DNA from: Adiantum capillus-veneris
Taxonomy: Eukaryota; Streptophyta; Polypodiopsida; Polypodiales; Pteridaceae
Assembly (NCBI GenBank): GCA_014529385.2
Contig: CM043942.1
Coordinates: 108,437,141 to 108,501,140 of the forward strand
Reading direction: 5' to 3'
DNA length: 64,000 nucleotides
Part shown: positions 12,410 to 23,760 of the stretch, one piece after another
Layout of the letters: every line of letters starts with the position of its first letter
Numbering within the stretch: the stretch's first letter is position 1
The notes under the pieces: generated by a model
Databases searched by the model: none
Told to the model about the DNA's origin: nothing
The model's input: the letters and a program-made list of their open reading frames with translations, nothing else
Made by a program: the position numbers and the translations under genes

Positions 12410-13578
12410 TATTCGCCTCCATTGTCAGATCTGAGGCATTTAACCTTGGTACTTGTTTCATTCTCCACAAAGGCTTTCCACCTTTGAAATATGGAAAATA
12501 CATCGGATTTATTCTTCATGACATAAACCCATGTTTTTCTAGTCGCATCGTCTATGAATGTTACATAGTACAATGAGCCACCAAGTGATGGTGTTCTTCC
12601 AAGACCCCAAACATCAGAATGAACCAACTCAAGTTTTTTATTTTTTCTTTCATTTCCTAATTTTTGAAATTTTACCCTCTTTTGTTTACCATAAACACAA
12701 TCTTCACAGAACTCTAAGTCCACTTCTTTCAAACCTGGTAGAAGCTTCTTTGTTTGAAGGATTTGCATTCCTTTGGCACTCATATGCCCAAGTCGGTAGT
12801 GCCACACCGCACTGTCAACTTCTATAGTTGTTGCACAAGCTGAAGGTTGCATGCTAACAATACACAAGTAAAGTGTACCGAATTTTTCTCCCTTGGCAAC
12901 CACCAAAGATCCCTTTGAGATCTTCCACCGTTTGTTTCCGAATACAATGTTGTGACCTTCATCGTCCAATTGTCCTGTAGAGATCAATTTTTTGCGAAGA
13001 GAAGGAACATGCCTAACATCTTTAAGCTTCCATTCATTTCCGTTAGCAGTTTTGACAGAAATTGTACCTTTGCCAACAATCTCACAAGCTTCATCATCTC
13101 CCAAGTATACATACCAAAAATTACCTTTGGTGTAGTCTTGGAAATGTTGCTTGTGTGGTGTCGCATGGAATGAAGCCCCAGAATCTACTATCCAGGAATT
13201 AGACACATTGTCTAATGAGAGAATTAGAGCATCTTGCTCTACTTTACCTGCCACATTGGCCTCCGATGTTGACTTGTTGTCTTGAGACTCGGTCTCCTTC
13301 TTCTTCTTGGACCAGCAATCCTTCTTGACGTGGCCCTTCTTGCCGCACTTCCAATATTCAAGAACTGACTTTGTACGTGACTTGCTCCGTCTTGAGCGAT
13401 CACTACCCTTTTGGCTTTTGAACCTCTCCTTAGTCCTTCCTCTTGTTTCCACTGACAATGCAGTACTTGATGATTCTCCTGTGCTTCTCCTTCGTATTTC
13501 CTCTCTTAGGAGAACACCCACAACATCATCAAACTTAAGAGTATTTGTACCAGAGATAGAATTACTTACAGCCATCAC
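12319..13578 (-). pseudogene. Copia gag C-terminus, protease and integrase N-terminal half
   Basis: This 419-codon frame contains, in order, a zinc knuckle, the protease active site IVDSGASFHATP and the integrase zinc-binding part (WHYRLGHMS then FCEDCVYGKQ). The catalytic core follows, with ELVHSDVWG and LRSDNGGEY. The first Cys of the knuckle is Tyr (EYWKCGKKGHVKKDC), so it is not a canonical CX2CX4HX4C. The frame is shared with the gag piece upstream, separated only by one TGA at 13624-13626. It loses the integrase frame near 12400. Confidence 0.92.
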
Positions 13579-13623
13579 AAGGCTGTCCCAACTATCCGGT
13601 AGAGATGATAGTATAAGGAGAGC

Positions 13624-14064
13624 TCACACTTCGTCATCAAAATTGATTTTCACCGATCGAAGTTGACTTATGTTTGTGTTAAAGTCATTAAGGTGTTCTG
13701 CAACTGAACCATTCTCTGCCATTTTTAGATTGAACAAGCGCTTCATAAGAAATACCTTATTGGATGCCGATGGTTTCTCGTAGAAGTCGTCAAGTGACTT
13801 CATCAAGTCCTCCGTGGTCTTCATCTCCGAAACATTGAAGGCCACTGTTGACGCCAAGCTTAACCGGATTGTTCGCTGTGCCTTTCGATCAAGGACAATC
13901 CATGCTTCATCTGCCATTGTTGCGGGCTTCTTCGCAAGACCGCCTAGTGGCAAATAGAGGTCCTTCTGGTAGAGATAGTCTTCAATCTGCATCTTCCAAT
14001 GTTGGTAGTTCTTACCGTTGAATCTCTCAATCTTGAGCTTCCCTTCCTCCGCCATAACTCCCAC
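13624..14064 (-). pseudogene. Copia gag N-terminal part
   Basis: The start MGVMAEEGKLKIERFNGKNY and the DEAWIVLDRKAQRTIRLSL segment are typical of the UBN2-type gag domain of plant Copia elements. The 146-codon piece ends in an in-frame TGA where related gags read an Arg before ALLILSSLP. A CGA to TGA transition explains it. The start lies 51 bp inside the primer site. Confidence 0.9.
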
Positions 14065-14114
14065 TCAATTCAAGGAATCCTTTCCTTGAGATAATTTAGC
14101 TACGAGCAAACCTT

Positions 14115-14126
14115 GCTCTGATACCA
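14115..14126 (-). promoter_or_regulatory. Primer binding site, initiator tRNA-Met type
   Basis: The plus strand gctctgatacca is the complement of TGGTATCAGAGC, the standard plant Copia primer site. It lies two bases from the 5' LTR edge on the sense strand. Confidence 0.95.
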
Positions 14127-14128
14127 GT

Positions 14129-14195
14129 TGTTAGGAAATAAGACGTAGCTAAATAGATAATTGTTAGGCCATTTACATACACGAGATTATAGAGT

Positions 14196-14261
<66 letters not shown>

Positions 14262-14910
14262 CACAATATACGTGGTTCACCCAATGTGGGCTACGTGCAC
14301 GGAAAAGCAGTCACTCAATGGCTTTAGTACTTCAAAACAAGAAGTAGTTTACAAAGGGATTATACCATTTATGGAGCTCCTGCCTTGCTTCACTCTCACC
14401 ACCTCACACTCACCTTGTTGCATCAACTTCACACTATGAAATGTGTGTAGAAATGGCCTCCTTTTATAGGCCAAAAGGGCTGCCCTCTCTCATGAGAGGC
14501 AGCCATGTGTAGCCGCCCTTGCGTAGATAAGTCCAAATCGGACCCTCCAATCCGCCCATGTGTGGCCGCCCTTGAGAAGACAAGTCCGCTTTTGAATTCC
14601 TCCACCGGCCATTGACTTTCGACCACCGGCCACCGGCCAACCGACGGTTGTTTTTCGACCACTTTCCAGCCGCCGTCCGGCCACAATATTCTGGTGAAAA
14701 GGAATATTCCGACAGGGAAAAAAAAACAGTCTTGGGGGCTTCCGCCCCCGAGGCCCCTAAAGTTGCCCCTGATTTTTGGCCGTGAAAATTTTGGTTTTTG
14801 GTGAGTGATTTTCCTTCACGCACGATGGCTTCTCCTCATAATGGGGGCCTTACAAATGTGTGCTTTTACCACAGAAAATTACAAGGGTAAATCAAGCTCC
14901 ATACTTAACA
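14129..14910 (-). repeat. 5' LTR of the Copia element
   Basis: This LTR of 782 bp has the same termini as 9333-10140. It contains a (GA)n run at about 14200-14259, longer than in the other LTR. Its last 112 bp and the start of the flank are duplicated immediately to the right. Confidence 0.93.
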
Positions 14911-15074
14911 GCCAAAGTGCAGGCTAATCGATGAGTGATTTCTGGTGAGTGATTTTCCTTCACGCACGATGGCTTCTCCTCATAATGGGGGCCTTACAAA
15001 TGTGTGCTTTTACCACAGAAAATTACAAGGGTAAATCAGGCTCCATACTTAACAGCCAGAGTGCAGGCTAATTG
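14799..15074. repeat. 144-bp tandem duplication across the LTR/flank junction
   Basis: The segment from tggtgagtgattttcc (14799) through the LTR end (14910) and the flank gccaaagtgcaggctaat repeats from 14943. The second LTR end is at 15054 and the flank gccagagtgcaggctaat follows. The offset is 144 bp. The second copy carries gccag, identical to the left target site at 9328-9332, whereas the first has gccaa. Confidence 0.9.
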
Positions 15075-15125
15075 AGCATATAGTTCTAAAGTCAAACTAA
15101 GACACATTAAGGGTACATCTAGTTA

Positions 15126-15557
15126 TCAACAGAAGTGGTTCCTTAGTACGTTTCCAATCACCATGCTACACACTCTTTGACTAGTTTTACTTAAATAGAT
15201 CATGTGAGACCTAAATTTTATATATAAGATAGGGGTATGATAGTTTTCTTCATTGACTTTTGTATAAGCATAGAAAAGGGGGTCATATTCCTTAACATGA
15301 ATCGTATATAGGGGTTTTATCAAAGTTGTCCGCTCGTAGGTGGCATCCCATTTTGTATACAGAGTGAATCCCTCGGGCTTTTCTCTGGCCAGTTGGTGTT
15401 GTTCACCTTTAGCTTTCAGCTCTTGGATTTGTCTCTGTAGATCAATGATGACAGTCATCCTGTCCTCTAGTTCTCCTTGCAGAGCATCTATCACCATCTC
15501 CAACTCTCTAGCCTTAGCACTACGGCTAAGTGCTACTAATCGCATTTTCTCTGTCAT
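15126..15557 (-). pseudogene. Coiled-coil ORF fragment of the 18.7-kb element
   Basis: The first 55 residues form a heptad-like coil (RELEMVIDALQGELEDRMTV then DLQRQIQELKAKGEQ). A Tyr-rich tail follows (TIHVKEYDPLFYAYTKVNEE). No enzymatic motif is visible. It lies just right of the Copia insertion and is the upstream continuation of the decayed 8215-9330 region. Function is unknown. Confidence 0.45.
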
Positions 15558-15594
15558 TTCTGCATTTGTTTGGCATATTCATTTACTTGGAGAA

Positions 15595-16298
15595 TTACTT
15601 TATCATTTGTCTTCCAGTCTTCTTGTTCTGTGAGCTGCCTAGATGTTTCAGTAGTCTCTCGTGGCTCCTTAGGTGGGACTGTGGTAGTTGCAGGGGTTCT
15701 ACCTCTCCTTGTGGTTGTGTGGTTATTTCGTCTGTTTTCTGCTGGGTGGTTTTAGACGGCGTAGTTTCTATTTCTTGTGCCTTTGGTTGCTCAAAACTAG
15801 CAGTCTCTTGTGGTTCAAGGCTTGCTCTCTTTTTTGGTTTAGGCTCTTTTTCTTTGGTTTGCTCGCCCTCAATGGTTCTAACTGTTGTTGATGGGGGAGG
15901 GCTTGGCATGGGGTGGTCTTGTTGTTCCGGTAAGCAGGCGATGATGGTCTGGGAGACATCTCTTCTTGATCATGCTGGGCTTCACTTTGTTGTGTTGCTT
16001 CATCTTGTCTTTCTTTCTCGGCTGACTCTTCTCTAGCTTTTCTTTCAGCTTCTTGAGCTTCTTTTAGCTTTAACGCATTTGCTTCCGCGTACATTCTTTC
16101 TAGAAATTCAGTGGGGTCCTGTGCCTCTTTGCTTGCAGGGTACTTTGTTCTAGGTCCCTTTATTTCTTTAGGAACCCACTTTTCAAGGTCCTCTCTTGCA
16201 GCTTGGTGGCTTCTTTCATAAGTGTGCTTCTCTCTTTCAAAACTCACCTTTTTCTGTTGAGGCTCTTCTTGATGTGCAGCCACTTCTTTTCTTTTCAT
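15595..16298 (-). pseudogene. Highly charged Glu/Lys/Gln-rich ORF pieces
   Basis: 16298-15768 (176 codons) starts MKRKEVAAHQEEPQQKKVSF and is rich in KEAQEAERKAREESAEKE-type helix. 15909-15595 is an overlapping frame rich in Pro/Thr/Lys. Low sequence complexity makes family assignment impossible. Together with neighbours on both sides they form the third coding region of the element, after gag and protease. Confidence 0.4.
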
Positions 16299-16785
16299 CT
16301 CTTCAATGCTGGCTCTTCTTTCCTTGTTGGCTGAGCTTTTGCTGCTATGTGCTTCAGAAGATCTCTCTGCAGATTCTTCATTGGATTTGTAAACTCTTTT
16401 TTTGGACCTTGTGGCTCGAGGAGATGGCTATGCAAACACAATCCATGTGTTTTGATCTGGGGCAGGTGGCAAATTGTCTGCCATGCCGATAGCATGGTAT
16501 GCTATTCTTGTGAGAACCTCAGGTGCTCCCAGCCACTGCTTTTCTTTTCATCTCTTCAATGCGGGCTCTTCTTTCCTCGTTGTCTAAGCTTTTGCTGCTA
16601 TGTGCTTTAGAAGAGCTTTTTGCAAATTCTCCATTTGGATTTGTAAAGTCTTTTTGTGGACCTTGTGGCTCGAGGAGATGGCTATGCAAACGCAATCCAT
16701 GTGTTTTGATCTAGGGCAGGTGGAAAATTGTCTGCCATGCCGATAGCATGGTATGCTATTCTTGTGAGAACCTCAGGTGCTCCCA
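16278..16785. repeat. 254-bp tandem duplication inside the element
   Basis: Copy 1 (about 16278-16531) and copy 2 (about 16532-16785) share cttttcatctcttcaatg, a gctcgaggagatggctatgc block and an aacctcaggtgctccca end. The offset is 254 bp. Each copy carries the same minus-strand coding segment (APEVLTRIAYHAIGMADN), so the duplication disrupts the ORF. Confidence 0.88.
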
Positions 16786-17518
16786 GATATGTTATCTTGC
16801 CCGCTTTCTTGGTACCCTTCAGCATGGATAGCACATACTGTGCGTGATCAATGGGTTGCCTGGTTGTCGACTTCAACACTTGTGTGAAGGTAGTCCAACT
16901 ACATGATTGGGTGTTGTGTACCTTGGCGGTCTCTTAGCTAGAAAGTGGAAGTGTTGGTGATATAACCATGTTGGTTCTTCCACTTGCTTCTAGATGAGTT
17001 TAGCAAAGGTTTCCACAGCAATCTCCTTGGTAAAGGTATCGGCTGTCTTTCTATCTCTAGCCCTCATCGTCATCCCTTCTGTCGGCAACATGAGAGCCTC
17101 TGCCACAATCTCTTTTGTTATCACCACTTCTACATTCTACCCTTGCTGGTCAGTAATCTGGATTGTTCCATCTTCTTTTTATTGTAGAAAAAATCTCATA
17201 GGCTTTTTGAAAATCTACACAAGATGGCTCTTGGTCATAGAATTCTCTAAGTCTAAGCATTCTGTTAGCTTCTTTTGTTTTAGGCTTTGTCGCGACATCA
17301 TAGACCTCTTTTGGCAACAACTATAGTTCTACCTGATATCCTTCTTCACTTTTAACTCTGCCTATAAAAATTGTGGTGTTGTTTTCTTCAAGCTGTTCTT
17401 TGGATAGACATGTTGCCTTCGCTGTCTTTACTGAACTGGGGTCCAGTTGGTATGGTGGCAGCTCTTGCAGCTTCTCTTTTTTAGTGACCCTCTTCTTGGC
17501 CTTCTCCGCAGCTTGCAT
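16682..17518 (-). pseudogene. Fragments upstream of the charged ORF
   Basis: 16879-16682 reads SMLKGTKKAGKITYLGAPEV and 17518-17321 starts MQAAEKAKKRVTKKEKLQEL. Between them (16980-17320) frames are broken. They probably belong to the same unknown protein as 15126-16298. No domain is recognised. Confidence 0.35.
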
Positions 17519-17559
17519 TGCTCCTATTAAGTGAATAGAGTGCCAAAGTTAGAAAATTT

Positions 17560-18580
17560 GGCAGATTTCACTCTGAAATGTCCTTTAGTCTGAATTGATG
17601 ACAAATTAAGTCCAATTTGCTTCAAATAAATTTTTGAACATGCATAGATGCATAAAAACATAAAGATCAAAATCATAAAGTCCAGGCAAAAATTTGCAAC
17701 AAAAGTAAATAATCACGATTATTTACACAGCTGATGAATTTTTTCAACATTTTACAATTTTGGCATCATGGGCTTGAAATATATATCAATTAGATACTTT
17801 GAGTGAAGTGTGGGCTCATTTGGGTGCACAGGGTAAGAATGGTGCTAGATTTAGGCTTCGCGTCTCTGAAACTGTAGATATAAGGGAATTTTGAGATGTT
17901 GAGCTCCAAATTTATTCAAACTTGGCCAGTGGGCTTCGGACATCATATGCTTTGGTCCCATGAAGGCAAAGTTGCATTTCCCCCCCATCTTGGCAAAAAA
18001 GTAAATAATCGCGATTATTAACTTTTTCATCAAAATGAACATATTTTGGTGCAAATTGATTCTAGGCATGATGTAGACCCTGTGTATGTGATATGAGGTG
18101 ATTTGGATCAAAATGTGACTGATAACTTAGAAATTGGTTTGAAAGGACTTCTTTGCATTTTTTTGACAATTTTCCAAGTTATCATTGATCAATTTGGCTC
18201 ATACTTGAAATGTGGCATGTAATAGGTGTGCACAAGTGATAGGTGAGGTGATGATACCATTTTCAAGCCAAAAATTTGCACAAGTTAATAATCGCGATTA
18301 TTTACAACAATCAGCTTTTTTTGCAAAACTTGAAAATTTTGATCTAAACATATTCTATACATCTAAAACAAGTCCTAAACTGAATTTGGTAAAGTTTCGT
18401 CTTGCCACCATCACTTCGTGCTTTGTCGACTCTGAAATCACCGATTTTTGTGACTACATGGCCTATGGAGTTGGTTAGTCACTTTTGAGTCTATGGACTT
18501 GTCCGCTACAAGGTCCTGAAGCAACTCATCCAATTTTGGTCCATTTGGAGTCAGTTTGACTTCGTGTGACAAATTTGACG
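17560..18580. repeat. Palindrome-anchored repeat block 1
   Basis: This non-coding block has three near-perfect dyads at 17705-17726, 18001-18022 and 18284-18305. Each is built from the 10-base arms GTAAATAATC and GATTATTTAC separated by two bases, with single-base variants. Spacing is 296 and 283 bp. Intervening sequence shares words such as caagtt and ttggac with block 2. The block lies downstream of the protease in sense orientation. Confidence 0.8.
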
Positions 18581-18583
18581 CTT

Positions 18584-18937
18584 TTAGCCTTGGAACGGTT
18601 GATATTCAATCCCACAAGAATTAACTATCATTTTTTCAAGCAGTCTTAAAAGTCTTTTGATGTGTCCATCAACCAATTGCAATTTCATTCGATTTTGTCT
18701 AATGGCTAGGTGTCCCCAGGATTCCCATACTGCTTTCGTGGCTATGACTATGCCTGCCCCACTATCCAGTATTGCCATGGTTTCTATGTCATTATATCTC
18801 ACCGGAAGGGTTGTGTTTCCTTCTTCCCCTTTGTAGTATTCTCCAGCTTTGTTCATTGGAACAGATCTAATCTCTTTGTTATCCATTTTTTGTTTCAACT
18901 TTCTCAATTTTTTTGCGATTAACCCTGTTATTCCCAC
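18584..18937 (-). pseudogene. Retroviral-type aspartic protease of the 18.7-kb element
   Basis: The fragment contains MAILDSGAGIVIATKAVW, with the D-S-G catalytic triad and the following hydrophobic strand of a retropepsin, about 50-70 residues into the frame. It ends after 117 codons with no RT start downstream, unlike autonomous Ty3 pol. Downstream is repeat block 1. It is the last recognisable enzymatic domain of the element. Confidence 0.75.
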
Positions 18938-18952
18938 CTTCTCGAGATTTTT

Positions 18953-20130
18953 CTATAGATCATTCCATAAATATGGTCTAATTTTTAATAGTTCTCCTAA
19001 AGTAAGAGTGCATTGGATGGGTGTAGACATGATTGAACGGATGTTGTCTACTTCCAGGGTTTGTTTTGCTCTCTTTATCTGACTGGTTTTACACACTATG
19101 GATTTATCTTCGTTATTTCTCAAGTAAGAGGGTAGTGTTTTCAAATTCAATGGTTTAGACATTCCTAAAGCTTCAGATCCGCAATCCCCATACAAGGAAT
19201 GTACATCCATGTCCATATCAGGAGGTAGATTGTCTAACCAAACTTCCTCTATAGGAGCTGACTTCAAAGTTAGGCTCCCATCATTAATCTCTCTAGCTTT
19301 TTTCCATAAGTGTCCTGGCCAATCTTCTTCTACAAATAGAATTCCATCTAAGGCATCTTCGATGTCCGGCACTATAAGTTCTGGCTCTTTTGTTTCAAGG
19401 TGGGGTTCTACCACCACTTTGGATTTTTCTTTACTAGTTCCTACCACAAGCTCCTCAGGTTTTGCCATACTCTTGAGATCGGGTTTTTTTTTTCCCAGCA
19501 TCTCTTGCATGATTCTTACCAAATTTTGATAAGCTTCAAGCTTAGATGCTTCCATGTCTAGAGAGGATAGTTTTTCCATTCGTTTTCCATGTTTTGGTCT
19601 GCTTTAAGTCCCGCTTGGTAAGCTTCCAAGGCTGTATTGATCGGCTCAAAAATTTGGTCAACCAAAATTGATCCTCCAGATTTTACGGTGGTTTCTTTGA
19701 TTTCTCTTTCAGTTTCTTTCACCTTTTCTTGGAATAGCTTCTTCGCTTTCTCCTCGATTTCAACCCTTTGTTTTTGTTTTCTCATCCCATACCTTTTGTT
19801 TCTGCTTCTTTTAGTCTTTTTAGAGGAAATTTTTGTATTTTTTGAATCATCAGAGGAGTTATGTTTCTTTTTCTTAGCTTGGGCTCTGGTGATTACCTTG
19901 ATTGGAACAATCGGTTCACTCTCAGAAGAGCTGCTAGGTATCACTTGGACTATGTTCACTACTGTTTTACCCTTATTTAAAGGATTTTTTGGACAATCTT
20001 TAGGGAAGTGTCCTTCCTTTTTGCAACATTGTATGCAATAAGCTTCAACTGGCTTGAGGTTCTTGTCAGGCTCTGGGCATTCGTTTTTCCAATGATCATC
20101 TGCACCACAGTTATGATAGTTTCAAGTTCT
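18953..20130 (-). pseudogene. Gag C-terminal region with zinc knuckles, and gag-protease linker
   Basis: Reading the minus strand from 20130, a knuckle with a CX4HX4C core (CGADDHWKNEC, first Cys lost) is followed by a second one (CIQCCKKEGHFPKDC, spacing off by one). Next comes a Ser/Glu/Lys-rich segment (19959-19558, with QRVEIEEKAKKLFQEK) and a linker (19579-18953). Two frameshifts separate the pieces. The order gag knuckles then protease is that of Ty3 and Copia elements alike. Confidence 0.65.
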
Positions 20131-20499
20131 TGGCTTAATCATTGGTCTTACCATTGGAGGTCTAACACCTTGATTAGCTACATAGCACATTGGTGCAAGC
20201 TCTGGTGTAGCATGTCACAGGTTCTTCCATTGGTGGTGGATGTGAATTATACCACTCTCCTTCTACGTTATTGTAGATGGACTAGGCTCAGCATAGGGTG
20301 TAACAGGCACTAGTGCTTATTCATCTATGACTCCCTCTGGATGCATGTACTTTACAGACACTGCATTATGTCCTGGATATGGAGGTTGTTGACCCAGTAC
20401 GGGTTGAGGTCTTTCCATACCCATTGGTGGTCTTTGAGTTGGGGCCATATTAGGCTGATATCTGTACATGGGTTGTCCTTGTGGCCTCATAGACACGTA

Positions 20500-21158
20500 T
20501 CAAACATTCCCATCATACTTTGGTCGATAATAGCACTCATTGGTCTCATGGCTGGTCCATTTACCCTCGATTGCACACCATTTTTGTGGCCTAATTGATT
20601 GTCCTTGTTGAGGTATCCCTTGTCCTGGTCCCCTCATAGGTGCTTTTTGCAGGTTATTTATCGTGTCATTCATCCTTTTGAGCATGTCTTCTATGGCTGA
20701 AAGCAGTGCTGCAGTAGCCGTTCCCACTTGTGCTGGTTTGGTGGATGTCGTTTTCTCGTTTTGGTTATTCTTAGGGACATCCTCTTCACTGAAATATCAA
20801 GATTGTCTCCTAAGTCAATAGATCTGACACACTCTTTTAGGGTTATAAGCTTCTTGCTATATAGTATAGCATGAAGTTATTTGTTTAGCAGTCCCTCTAG
20901 AAACAATGATACTAGTCTTTCTTCTGCACATATCTCTAGCTCTGGGCATCTTGCAATGTATTGCTTCATTCGAGCTGCACAATCCCTAACATACTCACCT
21001 TGTTTTTGTTTAAAGCTATAGATTTGGGCTATCATATTGTGTTTGATCCCCGTTTTGGAACAAGCAGCTACAAATCCTTGAGCTAATGTATTCAAGTCCA
21101 TGATTGACCTTGGTGGAATGTTTTGGAACCATGTCAATGCTTTTCCTTCTAATGTCAT
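20500..21158 (-). pseudogene. Retrotransposon gag core
   Basis: 21158-20877 has the gag helix motif TLEGKALTWFQNIPPRSI and YVRDCAARMKQYIARCPELE, as in the retrotrans_gag family of plant Ty3 elements. 20727-20500 continues with a Pro/Gly/Gln segment (MRGPGQGIPQQGQSIRPQKW). A frameshift lies between them near 20800. Confidence 0.75.
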
Positions 21159-21346
21159 TCCAAACCCCTCGAATTGAGTATGGAAATCGAATATGCTTAT
21201 GCTCTTAGCACTTGCTTAAAGCTTGCTAAGTGGTCATATGGATCCCCAGATCCACTATATTTCCTAACCCATTTATGAAAATCAGCTGGTCTGACACCTC
21301 TATGTGGTTCAACTCCCAGTCTCCTGGCAGTTGGTCATGTTCCGAG

Positions 21347-22314
21347 TCATTCAAACCAGTCTGTTGGAAATAGTGACTCATGTAGACCTGGACTGGCTTT
21401 AGTGTCACCCGGTTTTCTTTGTGATGAGGTGGTTTCTGGTTTCTTAACATTACTCTCAGAAGATATCTCACGGTGTTCATCTCTTGGAATAGTTTCTGGT
21501 CCTTGGCCCAATATCCAATCCCTTATAGAGTACCCTTGGTATTTGGTTTGTTCCACCTCCTCAAGAGTCATCATAACAAAGTTATTGTTATAACAATCCC
21601 TAAACAGGTAAATTGGTAGATCTGCTGAACCCTTATCTTTGATTTTGAAGATATAAATGATCTTCATGGGTGATAGTTGTCCTGATTTGGCATGTGAAGT
21701 CCATAGAAGATCTTTGACATTTCTATTCTCCCAACAGTAGACTCCAATCCTAGGATTATCCGTACTAATCCATTTCAAAGGCTTCAAATCAACTTGATCG
21801 TATCCCTCAAATTCTAAAATTGGTGGTCCTTATTTTGCTGCCATATCTAGAATTATGGTATTTACTTCTAACCCCATTTGTCCATCACGTCAGGGTTTTT
21901 AACTTGTAAATACTGAGTTCCATTTCTATCCATGTACATTTTTCCTTGTTTGTTTGCCCTGATCTCCTCTTCAAACTCAACACCATGGTCATCAATGCGA
22001 ATAGCATATTCTTTGTTAGGATCCAGGTAAACCTGAGCTCCATGGCAATTTGTCTTATAAAAAGAGAGTATATGCTTATAGCGCACTGTCGTTCTGGTTT
22101 TTGAGTGAGTCGAATAGAAAGACATTTTAGATGTGGATTCTGAAAAAGTGTCTGAGACTTCTTTAAGGATAGTGCCCAAGTGCTCGCTTTGATTAACACT
22201 CTCTTTGGTGGATACTCTACTGGAGATTTCTCCAAATATGCCTTTGTTTCCTAGTATACGACCAGATCTAAGGTTCATAAAGACCTGTGAAGCCCTGGAT
22301 AGAGTACTTATCAT
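21347..22314 (-). pseudogene. Gag N-terminal region of the 18.7-kb element
   Basis: Two open pieces lie here, 22314-21868 (148 codons, start MISTLSRASQVFMNLRSGRI) and 21787-21347 (146 codons, with YCWENRNVKDLLWTSHAK). They precede the gag core in sense order. I do not recognise a domain. The position, about 2 kb inside the primer site and after repeat block 2, suggests a long N-terminal extension as in giant Ty3 gags. Confidence 0.5.
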
Positions 22315-22449
22315 TGGATTGACTTGTTGTCAATTTCTTCCACTTGACTTGATTGCGACTTCTGTCAAGCTGTCAATTTCTTGTTTGCAACCTGATTCCT
22401 GTATCAATTTTGATCATGTTAGCTATTCTTTCACAAAGACTGTATAGTT

Positions 22450-23760
22450 TTTGCTAACTATTGTGATTGGTTTATGTGTATCACGTCAACTTGAGCTAAG
22501 TGAGTCAGCAGTTGAGACTTTCAAATTCCACTTTTGCAAAAAGCCAAAGGACTAATCTACAACCTAGAAACTGAGTCAACATGTACCAATTTGGATCCGA
22601 TTAACCCCAAAATTTCCCAATGGCCTTGTATTATGTTGGTCTAACATTGTACAAGTTCAAAAGTAAAAAATGATGTCTCTATGTAGCAGTAGTAAATAAT
22701 CATGATTATTTACTTTTCTTAGTTTTTTCCACTTTTTGGCTTAATTAGCCAAGCATATAACCTGTTAAGGTCTTTGGACAAGTTTCACTAAGTTTGGACA
22801 AAATTAGGTCAAGTTTAGCAACTGTTTGTGTCCGCAGACTCAGTATTCAAGAATCTCGCTTAAGTTTGACTTTTGTAACCCAAATTTCACCAAAATTGAT
22901 TTGTCTAGTCTACTTGATATGCTTGACTTTGTGGTATACTCAAATGTGCAAGATTATCAATTTTTGTAGCAGATATAAATAATCTCACGATTATTTACTC
23001 CATCTATTTTTTTGCAAGTTTTTTTTCACAATCTTAACATAGATCTGTTAAGTATCTCAACTTAAGCTCCCTAGCCAAGTTTCATCAAGTTTGGACAAAT
23101 TTTGTTCAAATGGTCATCAGTTTTGTATCTGTGACTGATTTTGCAAATTTTGTTCAAATGGTCATCAGTTTTGTATCTGTGACTGATTTTGCAAATTTGG
23201 CACCAATTTTCAATCCAATGATCCAAATCTTACTAAATTTGGTTTGTGGGCTTAATACAACATGATAAAGCTAGTGGTATACTAACTTGGTCAAAAAAGT
23301 TGAAAAATGAGACAAATGTAAATAATCACGATTATTTACTTCTGGCAAATTTTTGCTTGTTTTTTAGCAACTGAGCATGTACACTTGTTTATCACATCAA
23401 TACAAGCCTATGAATCAAGTTTCATTGAGTTTAAACAAAAAAATTCCCAATTTACACTCAAGTTCCCAAAAGTCAGTACAGACTTTAGTTTTTACCCAGT
23501 TTTTGGTCAATTTGGTGATCCAGATTCTATGGTCCTTTACAAAATTTGTTTGTACACATGCATAGAGTCTCTGGTATCAACCTTGGTCAAGTTTGAGCAG
23601 AAAGTAAATAATCATGATTATTTACTTTCGGCCTAAAATGAACACATTTTTGAACTTTCTCACTGGACAGTCTTTTCATGAGCTATTTTAAGCCTTTGAG
23701 TCAAGTCAAAACTTAATTTGGCCTAAAATGTCAAGAAAAAGTAAATAATCTCAGTTTTTG
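22450..23760. repeat. Palindrome-anchored repeat block 2
   Basis: At least four dyads of the same type as block 1 occur at 22692-22713, 22975-22998 (two extra bases), 23318-23339 and 23604-23625, plus a half-site at 23741-23750. Spacing is about 283-343 bp. Between them the phrase caagtttcatcaagtttggac recurs in diverged form, so this is an old tandem array with a unit of about 290 bp. A direct duplication of about 53 bp (about 23095-23200, core ggtcatcagttttgtatct) lies inside. Confidence 0.82.

Larger units (their letters stand above)
9333..14910 (-). mobile_element. Ty1/Copia LTR retrotransposon, inactivated
   Basis: LTRs 9333-10140 and 14129-14910 both start TGTTAGGAAAT and end ACTTAACA. 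An initiator-Met primer site lies inside the right LTR and a purine tract inside the left, so the sense is the minus strand. Gag, protease, integrase, RT and RNase H appear in Copia order. The frame is broken by at least three stops and three frameshifts. The left flank is gccag, the right flank is gccaa, and gccag follows a duplicated LTR end at 15055-15059. It is nested inside the 18.7-kb element. Confidence 0.95.

Noticed and set aside
17705-23750. CRISPR-like array of palindromic repeats
   Set aside because: The dyads are evenly spaced at about 290 bp, the spacers are long and related to each other, and the context is a plant retrotransposon without cas genes.
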